Assembly: GCA_036401055.1 (NCBI GenBank)
Contig: DASWWC010000138.1
Location: forward strand, 1-31,738
Source of the DNA: Pelomonas sp036401055
GTDB lineage: Bacteria; Pseudomonadota; Gammaproteobacteria; Burkholderiales; Burkholderiaceae_C
Reading direction: 5' to 3'
DNA: 31,738 bases
Numbering within the stretch: the first letter of the stretch is position 1; each line of letters begins with the position of its first letter. The notes beneath the pieces were generated by a model. The model saw only the letters and a program-made list of their open reading frames with translations, made no database searches and was not told the origin of the DNA. A program made the translations under genes and the position numbers. Below are positions 1-10,276 of the stretch, piece by piece.

Positions 1-1
1 G

Positions 2-391
2 GCGTTCGCGGCGCCCGTGGCCGAGCGTGCCGGCATCTGGCCGCAGGCCGGGCATGCGCCGGGTTTCGAGGTGCACGCCGCGCAGGCCTGCGGCATCGTG
101 CAGCGCGCGCTGCAGGTGCTGGCCTCGCTGAGCGACGGCGCCTGCCTGCCATGGCTGCTGCAGAGCCGCGCGCCGCTGGAGACCGCGGCCGGTCGCGGTC
201 TGGCCATGACCGGCGTCGCCGCCGCGGCCCTGCTCGACCTGGGCTTCACGCCGGAGCAGGGCGAGATGCTGCACCTGCTGCTGCGCCTGCCCGGTGCGGC
301 GGCCCATGCGCTGGAGCAGCGCGAGCGCGGGCACAAGAGCTTTCCGTTCTTCGCGCTGGCGCTGCAGAACGACCCGGGAGGTGCTGCATGA
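2..391 (+). CDS. Citrate synthase-fold protein (citryl-CoA lyase-like), C-terminal part only
   Basis: The gene enters from the left edge, so only the last ~129 residues are visible. The segment resembles the C-terminal part of citrate synthase-family proteins: a helical stretch containing LAMTGVAAAALLDLGF, then LLRLPGAAAHALEQRERG, which matches the family's final segment (normally R-T-A-G-W-x-A-H-W/A-x-E). Citrate synthases and citryl-CoA lyases act on oxaloacetate/citrate and acyl-CoA thioesters in the cytoplasm. By eye, the position of the conserved catalytic Asp (usually N-V-D-F) reads Thr-Gly, so normal synthase activity is doubtful. The stop overlaps the next gene's start as ATGA, and GGGAGG just before it is that gene's ribosome binding site, so the two are translationally coupled. 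The fold call is fairly secure; substrate and activity are unknown. Confidence 0.6.
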   Translation, partial: AFAAPVAERAGIWPQAGHAPGFEVHAAQACGIVQRALQVLASLSDGACLPWLLQSRAPLETAAGRGLAMTGVAAAALLDLGFTPEQGEMLHLLLRLPGAAAHALEQRERGHKSFPFFALALQNDPGGAA

Positions 392-1188
392 ACGGCCCGG
401 AACTGCTCGTCAACAGCGCCGACCGCATGACGACCCAGGCGGGCCAGGCCTTCGTCGGCAGCCGGGCCGTGTTCCGCGGCCAGGACCTGCACGCCGAGCT
501 GCGCCACCAGGACTGGATGGCGCTGTACGTGCTGGGCATCACCGGCCGCCGGCACAGCGACGCGCAGGTGCGGCTGCTGCACGCGCTGTGGGTCTGCACC
601 AGTTACCCGGACGCGCGCATCTGGAACAACCGCACGGCGGCGCTGGCGGCATCCGCGCGCAGCACGCCGGGGCTGGGCATCGCCGCGGCGCTGGCGATGT
701 CGGAGGCCACCATCTACGGCGGCCACCCCTACGTCAGCAGCATCGACCTGCTGATACGCGCGCGCCGGCACGACGGGCCGCTGCAGGCCTTCGTCGAGGC
801 GGAGCTGGCCCGCGGCCGCATCTACGGCTACGGCCGGCCCATCGCCAGCGTCGATGAGCGCCTGCCCTGGGTGCTGGGCATCGCCCGCGAACTGCAGCTG
901 GACGGCGGGCCGCATCTGCGCATCGCGCTGGAGGTCGAGCAGCTGCTGGTGGCGCGCAACCCCAAGCTGCGCATGAACTACGCGGCGCTGATGTCTGCGC
1001 TGTGCGCCGACCTGGGCTTCTCGGCCACCGAGATGCACCACTTCCAGGTGCCGGTGTTCCTGGCCGGCATGTCGCCCTGCTTCATCGAGGCCGCCGAGCG
1101 GCCGGCCGGCACGGTGTTTCCGCTGTCCTGCGAGCACATCGCCTACGAAGGCCCGGCCCCGCGCCGCTGGCCCGCTTCATCACCCTGA
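388..1188 (+). CDS. Citrate synthase-fold protein (citryl-CoA lyase-like) with atypical active-site residues
   Basis: A 266-residue protein starting at ATG 388, chosen because it overlaps the upstream stop (ATGA) and has GGGAGG eight bases before it. Family features include ARSTPGLGIAAALAMSEATIYGG (matching the A-S-T-G...G-P-L-H-G-G stretch of citrate synthases), IYGYGRPI (matching G-F/Y-G-H-P/R-V) and LRMNYAALMSALCADLGF (matching N-V-D-F-...-L-G). Length is close to that of citryl-CoA lyases (~260 residues) and well below full citrate synthase (~430). Two expected catalytic positions look changed: the His of the GxGH motif is Arg, and no Asp stands at the N-V-D-F position (Asn or Ala depending on alignment). 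It may be a regulatory or non-catalytic partner of the preceding paralogue, or have a changed reaction. It is followed eight bases later by a cytochrome P450, suggesting a shared pathway. The function is inference. Confidence 0.6.
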   Translation: MNGPELLVNSADRMTTQAGQAFVGSRAVFRGQDLHAELRHQDWMALYVLGITGRRHSDAQVRLLHALWVCTSYPDARIWNNRTAALAASARSTPGLGIAAALAMSEATIYGGHPYVSSIDLLIRARRHDGPLQAFVEAELARGRIYGYGRPIASVDERLPWVLGIARELQLDGGPHLRIALEVEQLLVARNPKLRMNYAALMSALCADLGFSATEMHHFQVPVFLAGMSPCFIEAAERPAGTVFPLSCEHIAYEGPAPRRWPASSP

Positions 1189-1196
1189 GCACCCCC

Positions 1197-2342
1197 ATGA
1201 ATCCCTATCCGCATTACGCGCAGATGCGCGCGACGAACCCCGTGCACTTCAACGCCGAGCTGGGCGTGTGGGAGGTCTACGGTTACCACGACATCCAGAC
1301 CGTGCTGGGCGACGCCAAGACCTTCTCGTCCGACCTTTCGGACGGCAAGATGATGGTCTTCATGGACCCGCCGCGGCACACGCAGTACCGCCGGCTGGTG
1401 GCACGGGCCTTCACGTCCAAGGTCGTCGCCGACCTGGAGCCCGGCGTGCAGGCCATCACCGACGAGCTGCTGGACCGCGTCGAGGCGAGCGGCCGCATGG
1501 ACCTGATCAGCGATCTGGCCTTCGCGCTGCCCGTCACCGTCATCGCCGAGCTGCTGGGCCTGCCGGTGGCGGATCGCGACAAGTTCAAGCAGTGGTCCAT
1601 CCCCGCCATCCGCGCGGCCGAGATGGAGCTGATGGGCCAGGTGCCGGCGCCCGAGCTGGTGCAGGCCGTCGACGCGCTGGACGCCTACCTCGCCGACCTC
1701 ATCGCCACGCGCCGCGACAGCCCCCGGCAGGACCTCGTCAGCGGCCTGTTGGCGGCCGAGGTGGAGGGCGAGCGGCTGACGCTGCAGGAGGTGGCCAGCA
1801 CCTGCCGGCTGCTGCTGATCGCCGGTTTCGAGACCACCACCAACCTGATCGGCAACACGCTGCAGCTGCTGCTGGCGCACCCCGAGGCGCTGGCCCGGCT
1901 GGTGGCCGACCCCGGGCTGCTGCCGGCGGCGATCGAAGAGGCGCTGCGCTTCAACACGCCCTTCATGTTCTTCGCCCGCCGCGCCACGCGCGACGTCGTG
2001 CTGGGCGGCCAGCTCATCCGGGCCGGCCAGCAGGTGATGACTTTCAACGCGTCGGGCAACCGCGACGAGGCCGCCTTCCCGCACGCCGACCGCTTCGACA
2101 TCGGCCGCACGGCCAACCGCCACCTGAGCTTCGGCCATGGCATCCACTACTGCCTGGGCGCCGGCCTGGGCCGGCTGGAGGCGCGCGTGGCCATCGCCAC
2201 GCTGCTGCGCCGCTTCGGCGCCCTGCGCCCGGACGAGCGCCGGCCCGCCGAGCCGCTGCAGTCCTTCGTGCTGTTCGGCTTCAGCAGCCTGCCGGTGCGC
2301 TTCGAGGCCTCAGAGGCGGTAAGCGACCTGCACGTAGAGTGA
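1197..2342 (+). CDS. Cytochrome P450
   Basis: A 381-residue soluble bacterial-type P450, a heme monooxygenase that would need a ferredoxin and reductase encoded elsewhere. Visible motifs are MDPPRHTQYRRLV in the C-helix region, the I-helix oxygen-activation motif AGFETT (A209-T214), the K-helix ExxR (E248-A-L-R251), and the heme-binding loop SFGHGIHYCLGAGLGRLEA with Cys319 as thiolate ligand. No N-terminal membrane anchor is present. The start at ATG 1197, eight bases after the preceding stop, gives the usual N-terminus (NPYPHYAQMRATNPVHF). The open frame continues upstream to 1002, but only inside the preceding gene. Arrangement behind the two citrate synthase-fold genes suggests one transcript. 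The last 33 bases overlap the convergent TonB receptor gene. The substrate cannot be predicted. Confidence 0.93.
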   Translation: MNPYPHYAQMRATNPVHFNAELGVWEVYGYHDIQTVLGDAKTFSSDLSDGKMMVFMDPPRHTQYRRLVARAFTSKVVADLEPGVQAITDELLDRVEASGRMDLISDLAFALPVTVIAELLGLPVADRDKFKQWSIPAIRAAEMELMGQVPAPELVQAVDALDAYLADLIATRRDSPRQDLVSGLLAAEVEGERLTLQEVASTCRLLLIAGFETTTNLIGNTLQLLLAHPEALARLVADPGLLPAAIEEALRFNTPFMFFARRATRDVVLGGQLIRAGQQVMTFNASGNRDEAAFPHADRFDIGRTANRHLSFGHGIHYCLGAGLGRLEARVAIATLLRRFGALRPDERRPAEPLQSFVLFGFSSLPVRFEASEAVSDLHVE

Positions 2343-4421
2343 GCGCCGCGCCAGCGGGATGTCCTGCGGCAGGCCCAGGCCCGGCGCCATGCTGGGCTCG
2401 CGCGCATCGGCGTTGAACAGGTTGCGCAGCGACATCGCGAAGTCCCAGTTGCCGCGGTCCTGGCCGGTGCGCAGCGTCAGGTCGGCGGTGCTGTAGTCGG
2501 CGATGGGCGCGCGCGCGTCGCCGGCGGCGCGCCGGCGGTCGGCCACGTGGTTGAGCTGGCCGCTCAGCAGCCAGCCGTTCGCGACGCTCCAGTCGGCGCG
2601 GACGTTGAGCTTGCGACGCGGCGCATAGCCCGCGTCCGTGCCGGTCGTGTCCTCGATGGCGCGCTGCAGCCCGAGGTTGCCGCTCAGCCGCAGCTGGCGC
2701 GACACGTCCCACTGCGCCTCCAGCTCCAGGCCGGTGCCGTGCTGCGCGCCGATGTTGTTGAACTGGGCCGTGCCGCCGCCGGTGTCGGTGGTGCGGATGA
2801 TGTCCTTCATGTCGTAGCGGAACAGGCTCAGGTTGAGCTGCAGGTCCGAGCGCGCCTGCCACGAGAACGCCGTCTCCAGCGTGCTGATCTTCTCGGGCTG
2901 GAGCGCGGCATTGCCGCGGATGACCGGGTTGTTGATGCTGTACTGCTCGGTGAAGGCCGGCGCGCGGAAGGCGCGGCCGTACAGCAGCTTGACGGTCAGG
3001 TCCAGGTGGGCGTCCCACACCAGCGCCGCGCGCGGGTTGGTCGTGCTGCCGAAGTCGGAATAGCGGTCGTGGCGCACGCCGGCCGTCAGCGTCCAGTCCT
3101 TGGCCAGGCTCCATTCGTCCTGCGCGTACACATAGCTGACGGTGCGCCGGTGCGGCTCGACGAAGGACTCCGAGGCCGGGAAGGTCTCCAACTGGCCGCT
3201 GGGCAACGGCACGGGAACGCCGGTGGCGGGGCCGCTGGCGATGATGGTGAAGTTCTTCAGCTCCCGCGTGCGGTACATGTCGAGGTCGTCATGCCCCGCG
3301 CCAACGCGCAGGCTGTGGCCCTGGATGCCGCCGTAGGAGGCCACGGCCGCCAGTCGCAGCTGCCGCTCCCAGGTGCTGGGCGCGCCCAGCATGCCTTTGG
3401 GGAAGGAGCCTCCGAAGGCGCCCGGCGGGAACAGCTGCAGCGGCACGTTAAAGGTCTGCTGATAGTGCAGCCAACTGGCCGTCAGCGTGCCGCGCCAGTC
3501 GCTGCCGAGGTCGATGTCGGTCCAGGACAGGTCCGAGGTGATGCGCTGGATGCGGTAGCGCCCGACCGGGTCCAGCGCGCCGGCGACGCCGGCACCGGTC
3601 TGCAGGTCGTCGCGCAGCTTGTAGCTGCCGCGCAGGCGCAACTGGCCGCGGCTCAGGTCGGCGCTGGCGTCCACGGCCTTGAAGCCGACGTTCATGGGGC
3701 CGGGGGCCAGGCTGGCGCGGGTGCCGAACAGGCCGTCCAGCAGGGTCTGCTGGTCGGCGGTGACGGTCTCGCGCTGGCCGTCCGTGCTGCCCACGCGCAG
3801 GTAGGCGGCCAGGTCGTAGCCGGCCAGCCGGCCGCCGTACTGCAGCCAGCCGTCGCGGCTCTTGAACGAGCCCACGCGCAGGCCCAGCTCCGTGCCGCCG
3901 ATGTCGGCCGCCGTCTTGGTGATGACGTTGATGACGCCCGAGAACGCGTCGGCGCCGTACAGTGCCGAACCCGGCCCGCGGATGATCTCGATGCGGGCGA
4001 TGTTCTGCACCGGCATGTCGCCCCAGCCCAGGCCGCGGTTGCCGACGAAGAGGGTGGTCAGCGGCACACCGTTGAGCAGCATCAGCGTCTGCGCGTTGAA
4101 TTCGCTGTGGATGCCGCGGATCAGGTACAGCGGCGCGAAGGTGTTGCCGCTGCGGCTGATGTGGATGCCGGGCACGCTCTCCAGCACCTCGTCGATGCCG
4201 GTGGCGCCCATCGCGGCGATGTCCTGTGCCGTGATGACCGTGGCCACGGCCGGCGCACGCCGCAGCGCCTGCGGCGTGCCGGTCGCGATGCTGATGGTTG
4301 TCTTGTCGCCATAGACCTGCGCCAGCTCTTCTTCTTCGCTGGGCGTTTGCGCAAGCGCGAGTGGCTGGCCGGCCGTCGTGCAGACGGCACCCAGAAGCAC
4401 CAGACGAAGTAAAGGTCTCAT
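2310..4421 (-). CDS. TonB-dependent outer-membrane receptor
   Basis: A 703-residue precursor with an N-terminal signal peptide (MRPLLRLVLLGAVC..., cleavage near ALA-QTPS). A plug domain follows: APAVATVITAQDIAAMGATGIDEVLESVPGI, then IEIIRGPGSALYGADAFSGVINVITK, the typical end of a TonB plug. The remaining ~530 residues are a beta-barrel ending in an aromatic/hydrophobic strand (LYVQVAYRL). The family imports siderophores, vitamin B12, sugars or other scarce ligands using TonB-ExbBD energy; the general look is closest to BtuB/FepA-like receptors, but the ligand is not evident. The start ATG at 4421 has GGAG about ten bases upstream. It is divergent from a periplasmic binding protein and a histidine kinase, suggesting a joint uptake/sensing role. 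The 3' end overlaps the convergent P450 gene by 33 bases. Confidence 0.95.
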   Translation of the reverse strand: MRPLLRLVLLGAVCTTAGQPLALAQTPSEEEELAQVYGDKTTISIATGTPQALRRAPAVATVITAQDIAAMGATGIDEVLESVPGIHISRSGNTFAPLYLIRGIHSEFNAQTLMLLNGVPLTTLFVGNRGLGWGDMPVQNIARIEIIRGPGSALYGADAFSGVINVITKTAADIGGTELGLRVGSFKSRDGWLQYGGRLAGYDLAAYLRVGSTDGQRETVTADQQTLLDGLFGTRASLAPGPMNVGFKAVDASADLSRGQLRLRGSYKLRDDLQTGAGVAGALDPVGRYRIQRITSDLSWTDIDLGSDWRGTLTASWLHYQQTFNVPLQLFPPGAFGGSFPKGMLGAPSTWERQLRLAAVASYGGIQGHSLRVGAGHDDLDMYRTRELKNFTIIASGPATGVPVPLPSGQLETFPASESFVEPHRRTVSYVYAQDEWSLAKDWTLTAGVRHDRYSDFGSTTNPRAALVWDAHLDLTVKLLYGRAFRAPAFTEQYSINNPVIRGNAALQPEKISTLETAFSWQARSDLQLNLSLFRYDMKDIIRTTDTGGGTAQFNNIGAQHGTGLELEAQWDVSRQLRLSGNLGLQRAIEDTTGTDAGYAPRRKLNVRADWSVANGWLLSGQLNHVADRRRAAGDARAPIADYSTADLTLRTGQDRGNWDFAMSLRNLFNADAREPSMAPGLGLPQDIPLARRSLYVQVAYRL

Positions 4422-4827
4422 GGCCAGCTTCTCCGAGGTGGGCGGTGACGGGCGCGTATTGTGCGGGCGCTACAGGGGGGGCGCAGACTTGCAAGGGGGA
4501 TTGCGTCGCGATCGTGAACTCCGCCCGCGAGGCTGGCTTGCCGGGAGCCGTCCGTGCACTTCGCCACGTGGCGGTCGTCGCTGCCACACCACATCGTCCC
4601 CGGCAGCCTGTGGCCGGTGCCGGGTCTTGCCAGGGCCGAGGCGTAGAGCCTTCGCCGTTCGGGCAAGCATGCTTGCAGTGCCGCGTGGTGCCGCCGCCGG
4701 CACCGGGGCGAGCGCCTGCCGGCCCCGCTCGGGGGCGTCCAGGTGCCGGCCATTTATCACGATCGGGTCCAGCCCCTTTGCTCATAATGCCGCCCACCCG
4801 TTCAAGCCCGTCTTGCAGCAGCGCAAC
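4422..4827. promoter_or_regulatory. Divergent intergenic region rich in palindromes and hairpins
   Basis: About 400 bases without a convincing gene lie between the TonB receptor and the binding protein. Visible are two perfect palindromes, CGCCACGTGGCG (4562-4573) and GCAAGCATGCTTGC (4663-4676), and a hairpin GGTGCCG/CGGCACC at 4687-4704. Further GC-rich inverted segments occur around 4709-4757, including CCCC-GCTC-GGGG. A CACAAT on the minus strand (4458-4463) could serve the receptor, and a CATAAT on the plus strand (4783-4788) the binding protein. The region could be operators, a structured receptor leader RNA, or both. I could not match it convincingly to a known riboswitch. Confidence 0.45.
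4783..4788 (+). promoter_or_regulatory. Candidate -10 box (CATAAT) for the binding-protein/kinase genes
   Basis: CATAAT matches five of six bases of the sigma-70 -10 consensus and is followed by a GC-rich discriminator (GCCGCCC), as at other candidate promoters here. No good -35 box stands 16-18 bases upstream. Transcription would begin near 4795, which favours a start for the following gene at TTG 4813 or 4828. Confidence 0.35.
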
Positions 4828-5799
4828 TTGACTGATCTCGGCAGCTTCGCTCCAGCTACCCGCCGCACTCTGCTGCAGCAGGTCGTTGGCGGTGCCATGG
4901 CGCTGGCCGGGGGCGCGGCCACGGCGGCGGAGGGGCGCGTGCTGGCGGTCGTCTACCCGGAGCTGGCCGATCCCTTCCGCCAGGTCTTCGCCAGCATCAT
5001 CGACGGCATCGAGGACCGCCTGGGCGCCAAGGTGGCCAGCTTCGCGGTGGCGAATGCGTCCAACCCCATGCAGGTGGCCGACAGCATCCGCAGGCGCGAG
5101 GTGCAGGTGCTCATTGGCCTGGGGCGCGGCGGCATGCGCATCGCGGCGGCCCTGGCCGGCGAGATGGCCGTGCTGGTGGGCTGCGTGGTCTCGGTGCAGG
5201 AGAGCGAGGCGCGCAGCTTCCCGGTTCACACGCTGGCACCCGATCCGGCCCTGCTGCTGGCGCGGCTCAAGCGGCTGCGCCCCGCAACCCGGCGCGTGCA
5301 CCTGGTCTATGACCCGCGGCTGAATGCCTGGCTGGTGCGGCTGGCGCGCGAGGCGGCGCGCGCCGAAGGGCTGGAGCTGCTGGCCCAGGAGGCCGCCGAC
5401 CAGGCCGGCGCATTGCGCATCTACACCCAACTGCTGGCCGGCGCCGACCCGGCCCGCGACGCGCTGTGGCTGCCGCAGGACCCCACCACGGTGGACGACA
5501 ACGCCGTGCTGCCGCTGGTGCTGCGCGAGGGCTGGAACCGCAACATCGCCGTGTTCTCCAGCCACCTCGCCCATGTGCGCCGCGGTGCGCTGTTCTCGTT
5601 CTACCCTGACAACCTCGAGCTCGGGCGCTCGCTGGCCAGCTCGGCCCAGCGGCTGGCGCAGGCGCCCAAGGCTGCCGTGCCCGGGGTTGTGCCGTTGCGC
5701 CAGGCCTTGGCCGCCATCAACATCCGCACCGCCGCGCATCTGGGCATAGACGCGGCGGCGGTGCAGTCCGGATTCGATCTGGTCTATCCGTCCAACTGA
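4828..5799 (+). CDS. Periplasmic substrate-binding protein (ABC_sub_bind type)
   Basis: Resembles the family of uncharacterised ABC-type periplasmic binding proteins (Pfam ABC_sub_bind), with two Rossmann-like lobes: LAVVYPELADPFRQVFASII..., VQVLIGLGRGGMRIAAAL..., and HLVYDPRLNAWLVRLAREAARAEGLELL in the second lobe. The start is uncertain. TTG 4828 gives 323 residues with a signal peptide containing TRRTLLQQVVGGAMALAGG and cleavage near ATAA-EG. TTG 4813 is equally possible, and the first ATG (4897) would cut into the signal peptide. None has a clear ribosome binding site. No ABC ATPase or permease is adjacent; the partners are the divergent TonB receptor and, eight bases downstream, a histidine kinase. 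It may therefore present a ligand to the kinase rather than to a transporter; this is inference. Confidence 0.75.
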   Translation: MTDLGSFAPATRRTLLQQVVGGAMALAGGAATAAEGRVLAVVYPELADPFRQVFASIIDGIEDRLGAKVASFAVANASNPMQVADSIRRREVQVLIGLGRGGMRIAAALAGEMAVLVGCVVSVQESEARSFPVHTLAPDPALLLARLKRLRPATRRVHLVYDPRLNAWLVRLAREAARAEGLELLAQEAADQAGALRIYTQLLAGADPARDALWLPQDPTTVDDNAVLPLVLREGWNRNIAVFSSHLAHVRRGALFSFYPDNLELGRSLASSAQRLAQAPKAAVPGVVPLRQALAAINIRTAAHLGIDAAAVQSGFDLVYPSN

Positions 5800-5807
5800 G
5801 GCCTGAT

Positions 5808-7466
5808 TTGTCTGCATCCCCTCCCATCGACAGCCAGCCGCCGCTGCTCCCGCTCGACGAGCCGGCGCCGCCGCCCGTGGCGCTCAACGCCAGGCCCTGG
5901 CCGTTGAACGTCTACCTGCGCTGGCTGCGCCAGACCTCGTTCCGCCGCCATCTCAGCGTGGCCGTCACGCTGGGCGCGCTGTGCCTGGCGCTGCTGATGG
6001 CCGCCGTCAATGCCTGGCAGGGCGGCCTGGTGCTGCGCGCGACGCTGATGGAGCAGGGCGGTCGCGTCGCCGCCAACCTGGCGTCCAACAGCGCGCTGGC
6101 ACTGATCTACGCCGCCGCCGACAACGCCGAGGAGGCCGTGCGTGCGTCGCTGGCCTTCCCTGACGTGACCGGCATCGAGATCCGCGACACGCGCGGTCAC
6201 ATGCTGCTGGCGCTGGGTGCCGGCGCCAACAAGCTGCCGGCCGCGGCCGAGCCCGGCCGCGCCGCCAGCGAGCCCTGGCTGGACCAGGAGAACGACGACA
6301 GCTGGGCCTTTGCCGCGCCGGTCTGGACCCGCCCCGAGGCCTCGCCCTTCGACGTCGAGCTGCGCCCGCCGCAGCTGCTGGGCCATGTGCGCGTCATCCA
6401 GAGCAAGGAGACGCTGCAGCGCACGCAGACCTCGCTGTTCCTGTCCAACTTCGGCGTGGCGCTGCTGCTGGCGACGCTGTTTCTGTTCGCCGTGCGCTTC
6501 CTGGCGCTGCGCCTGACGAGGCCACTGGCCGCTCTGGCCACGGCGATGGAGCAGGTGGAGCGCGGCGACAGCGATGTGCGGGCACCGGCCGGCGGTCCGC
6601 GCGACATCGCCGCGATGGCCCACACCTTCAATCGCATGATCGGTTCGCTGCAGGAGTGCGAGACCGAGCTGGGCGCGCATCGCGACCACCTGGAGGAGCT
6701 GGTGCGCGACCGCACGCTGGAGCTCAGCGATGCCAAGGAGCGCGCCGAGATCGCCAGCCGCGCCAAGAGCCAGTTCCTGGCGCGCATGAGCCACGAGCTG
6801 CGCACGCCGCTGAATGCGGTGATGGGCTATGCGCAGATCCTGAAGATGGACGAGGGCCTCAGCCCCAAGCAGCGCAACGGGCTGGACATCATCCACAGCA
6901 GCGGCCAGCACCTGCTGACGCTGATCGTGGACATCCTGGACTTGTCACGCATCGAGGCCGGCAAGGCCGAGCTGCGCATTGCGCCGGTGGATCTGGTCAC
7001 GCGGCTGCACGCGGTAGCCGACATCGTTCGCGTGATGGCGCAGGACAAGCAGATCACGTTGGACCTGCAGCTCGACGAGGGCCTGCCCGCGACCGTGCTG
7101 GCCGATGAGAAGCGGCTGAGCCAGATCCTGCTGAACCTGCTCGGCAACGCAGTCAAGTTCACCCATGTGGGTGGCGTCACGCTGAAGGCGCGCGCGCTGC
7201 CGGCGGCCGACTTGCCGGCCGGCATGGCGCTGCTGCGCTTCGAGGTGCTGGACTCCGGCGTGGGCATCGCGGAGGACCAGGCCGAGCGTCTGTTCGAGCC
7301 CTTCGAGCAGGCCGGCAGCGCCGAGCAGCGCATCGGCGGCACGGGCCTGGGCCTGGCCATCAGCCGCCAGCTGGTGCGCATGATGGGCGGCGAGATCGGC
7401 CTGGAGAGCCGGCTGGGGCAGGGCAGCTGCTTCTGGTTCGAGATCAGCGTGCCGGTGCAGGGCTGA
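5808..7466 (+). CDS. Membrane sensor histidine kinase
   Basis: A 552-residue inner-membrane kinase starting at TTG 5808, eight bases after the binding-protein stop. Order of parts: a Pro-rich cytoplasmic N-terminus, transmembrane segment 1 (about 50-69), a ~140-residue periplasmic sensor domain, transmembrane segment 2 (about 212-232), a HAMP linker (RLTRPLAALATAMEQVERGD...), a short coiled coil, HisKA with the H-box SHELRTPLN (phospho-acceptor His329), and a HATPase domain with N-box NLLGNAVKFT, G1 box LDSGVGIAED and G2 box GGTGLGLAI. It lacks a receiver domain, and no response regulator gene lies nearby, so its partner is encoded elsewhere. Coupling to the binding protein and TonB receptor suggests it senses the same ligand in the periplasm. 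It ends 21 bases from the convergent aconitase gene with no visible terminator. Confidence 0.93.
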   Translation: MSASPPIDSQPPLLPLDEPAPPPVALNARPWPLNVYLRWLRQTSFRRHLSVAVTLGALCLALLMAAVNAWQGGLVLRATLMEQGGRVAANLASNSALALIYAAADNAEEAVRASLAFPDVTGIEIRDTRGHMLLALGAGANKLPAAAEPGRAASEPWLDQENDDSWAFAAPVWTRPEASPFDVELRPPQLLGHVRVIQSKETLQRTQTSLFLSNFGVALLLATLFLFAVRFLALRLTRPLAALATAMEQVERGDSDVRAPAGGPRDIAAMAHTFNRMIGSLQECETELGAHRDHLEELVRDRTLELSDAKERAEIASRAKSQFLARMSHELRTPLNAVMGYAQILKMDEGLSPKQRNGLDIIHSSGQHLLTLIVDILDLSRIEAGKAELRIAPVDLVTRLHAVADIVRVMAQDKQITLDLQLDEGLPATVLADEKRLSQILLNLLGNAVKFTHVGGVTLKARALPAADLPAGMALLRFEVLDSGVGIAEDQAERLFEPFEQAGSAEQRIGGTGLGLAISRQLVRMMGGEIGLESRLGQGSCFWFEISVPVQG

Positions 7467-7487
7467 CGCCAGCCCCGTCTCAACCTC

Positions 7488-10199
<2,712 letters not shown>

Positions 10200-10224
10200 G
10201 GTTACTCCTTTACGATTCCGGGCC

Positions 10225-10255
10225 ATTCTGGCGAGCTTGTCGTGACTTGTGTGAA
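10225..10255 (-). promoter_or_regulatory. Candidate acnA promoter
   Basis: On the minus strand, TTCACA (10250-10255, five of six -35 bases) and CAGAAT (10225-10230, four of six -10 bases) are 19 bases apart. The implied transcript start near 10218 leaves a leader of about 19 bases carrying the GGAG site of acnA. Confidence 0.4.
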
Positions 10256-10276
10256 ACCTGGCCTTAGGAAGTGGCC

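Noticed and set aside
4418..4760. Possible cobalamin riboswitch in the leader of the TonB receptor (a CTGGCAAGACCCGGCACC stretch on the minus strand faintly resembles a B12 box).
   Set aside because: The conserved GGGAA and CCCCGCAACTGT-type core elements are not present in the right order, and the B12-box-like match needs insertions. Only the existence of hairpins is supported.
4298..4831. Short open frames on both strands within the TonB receptor/binding-protein gap.
   Set aside because: They lack ribosome binding sites, signal sequences or recognisable domains, and are explained by low stop frequency at this GC content.
3448..5817. 789-codon minus-strand open frame spanning the intergenic region and the binding-protein gene.
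   Set aside because: It runs out of frame through the TonB receptor gene and antisense to the binding protein, and its composition is Arg/Gln/His-rich without any motif.
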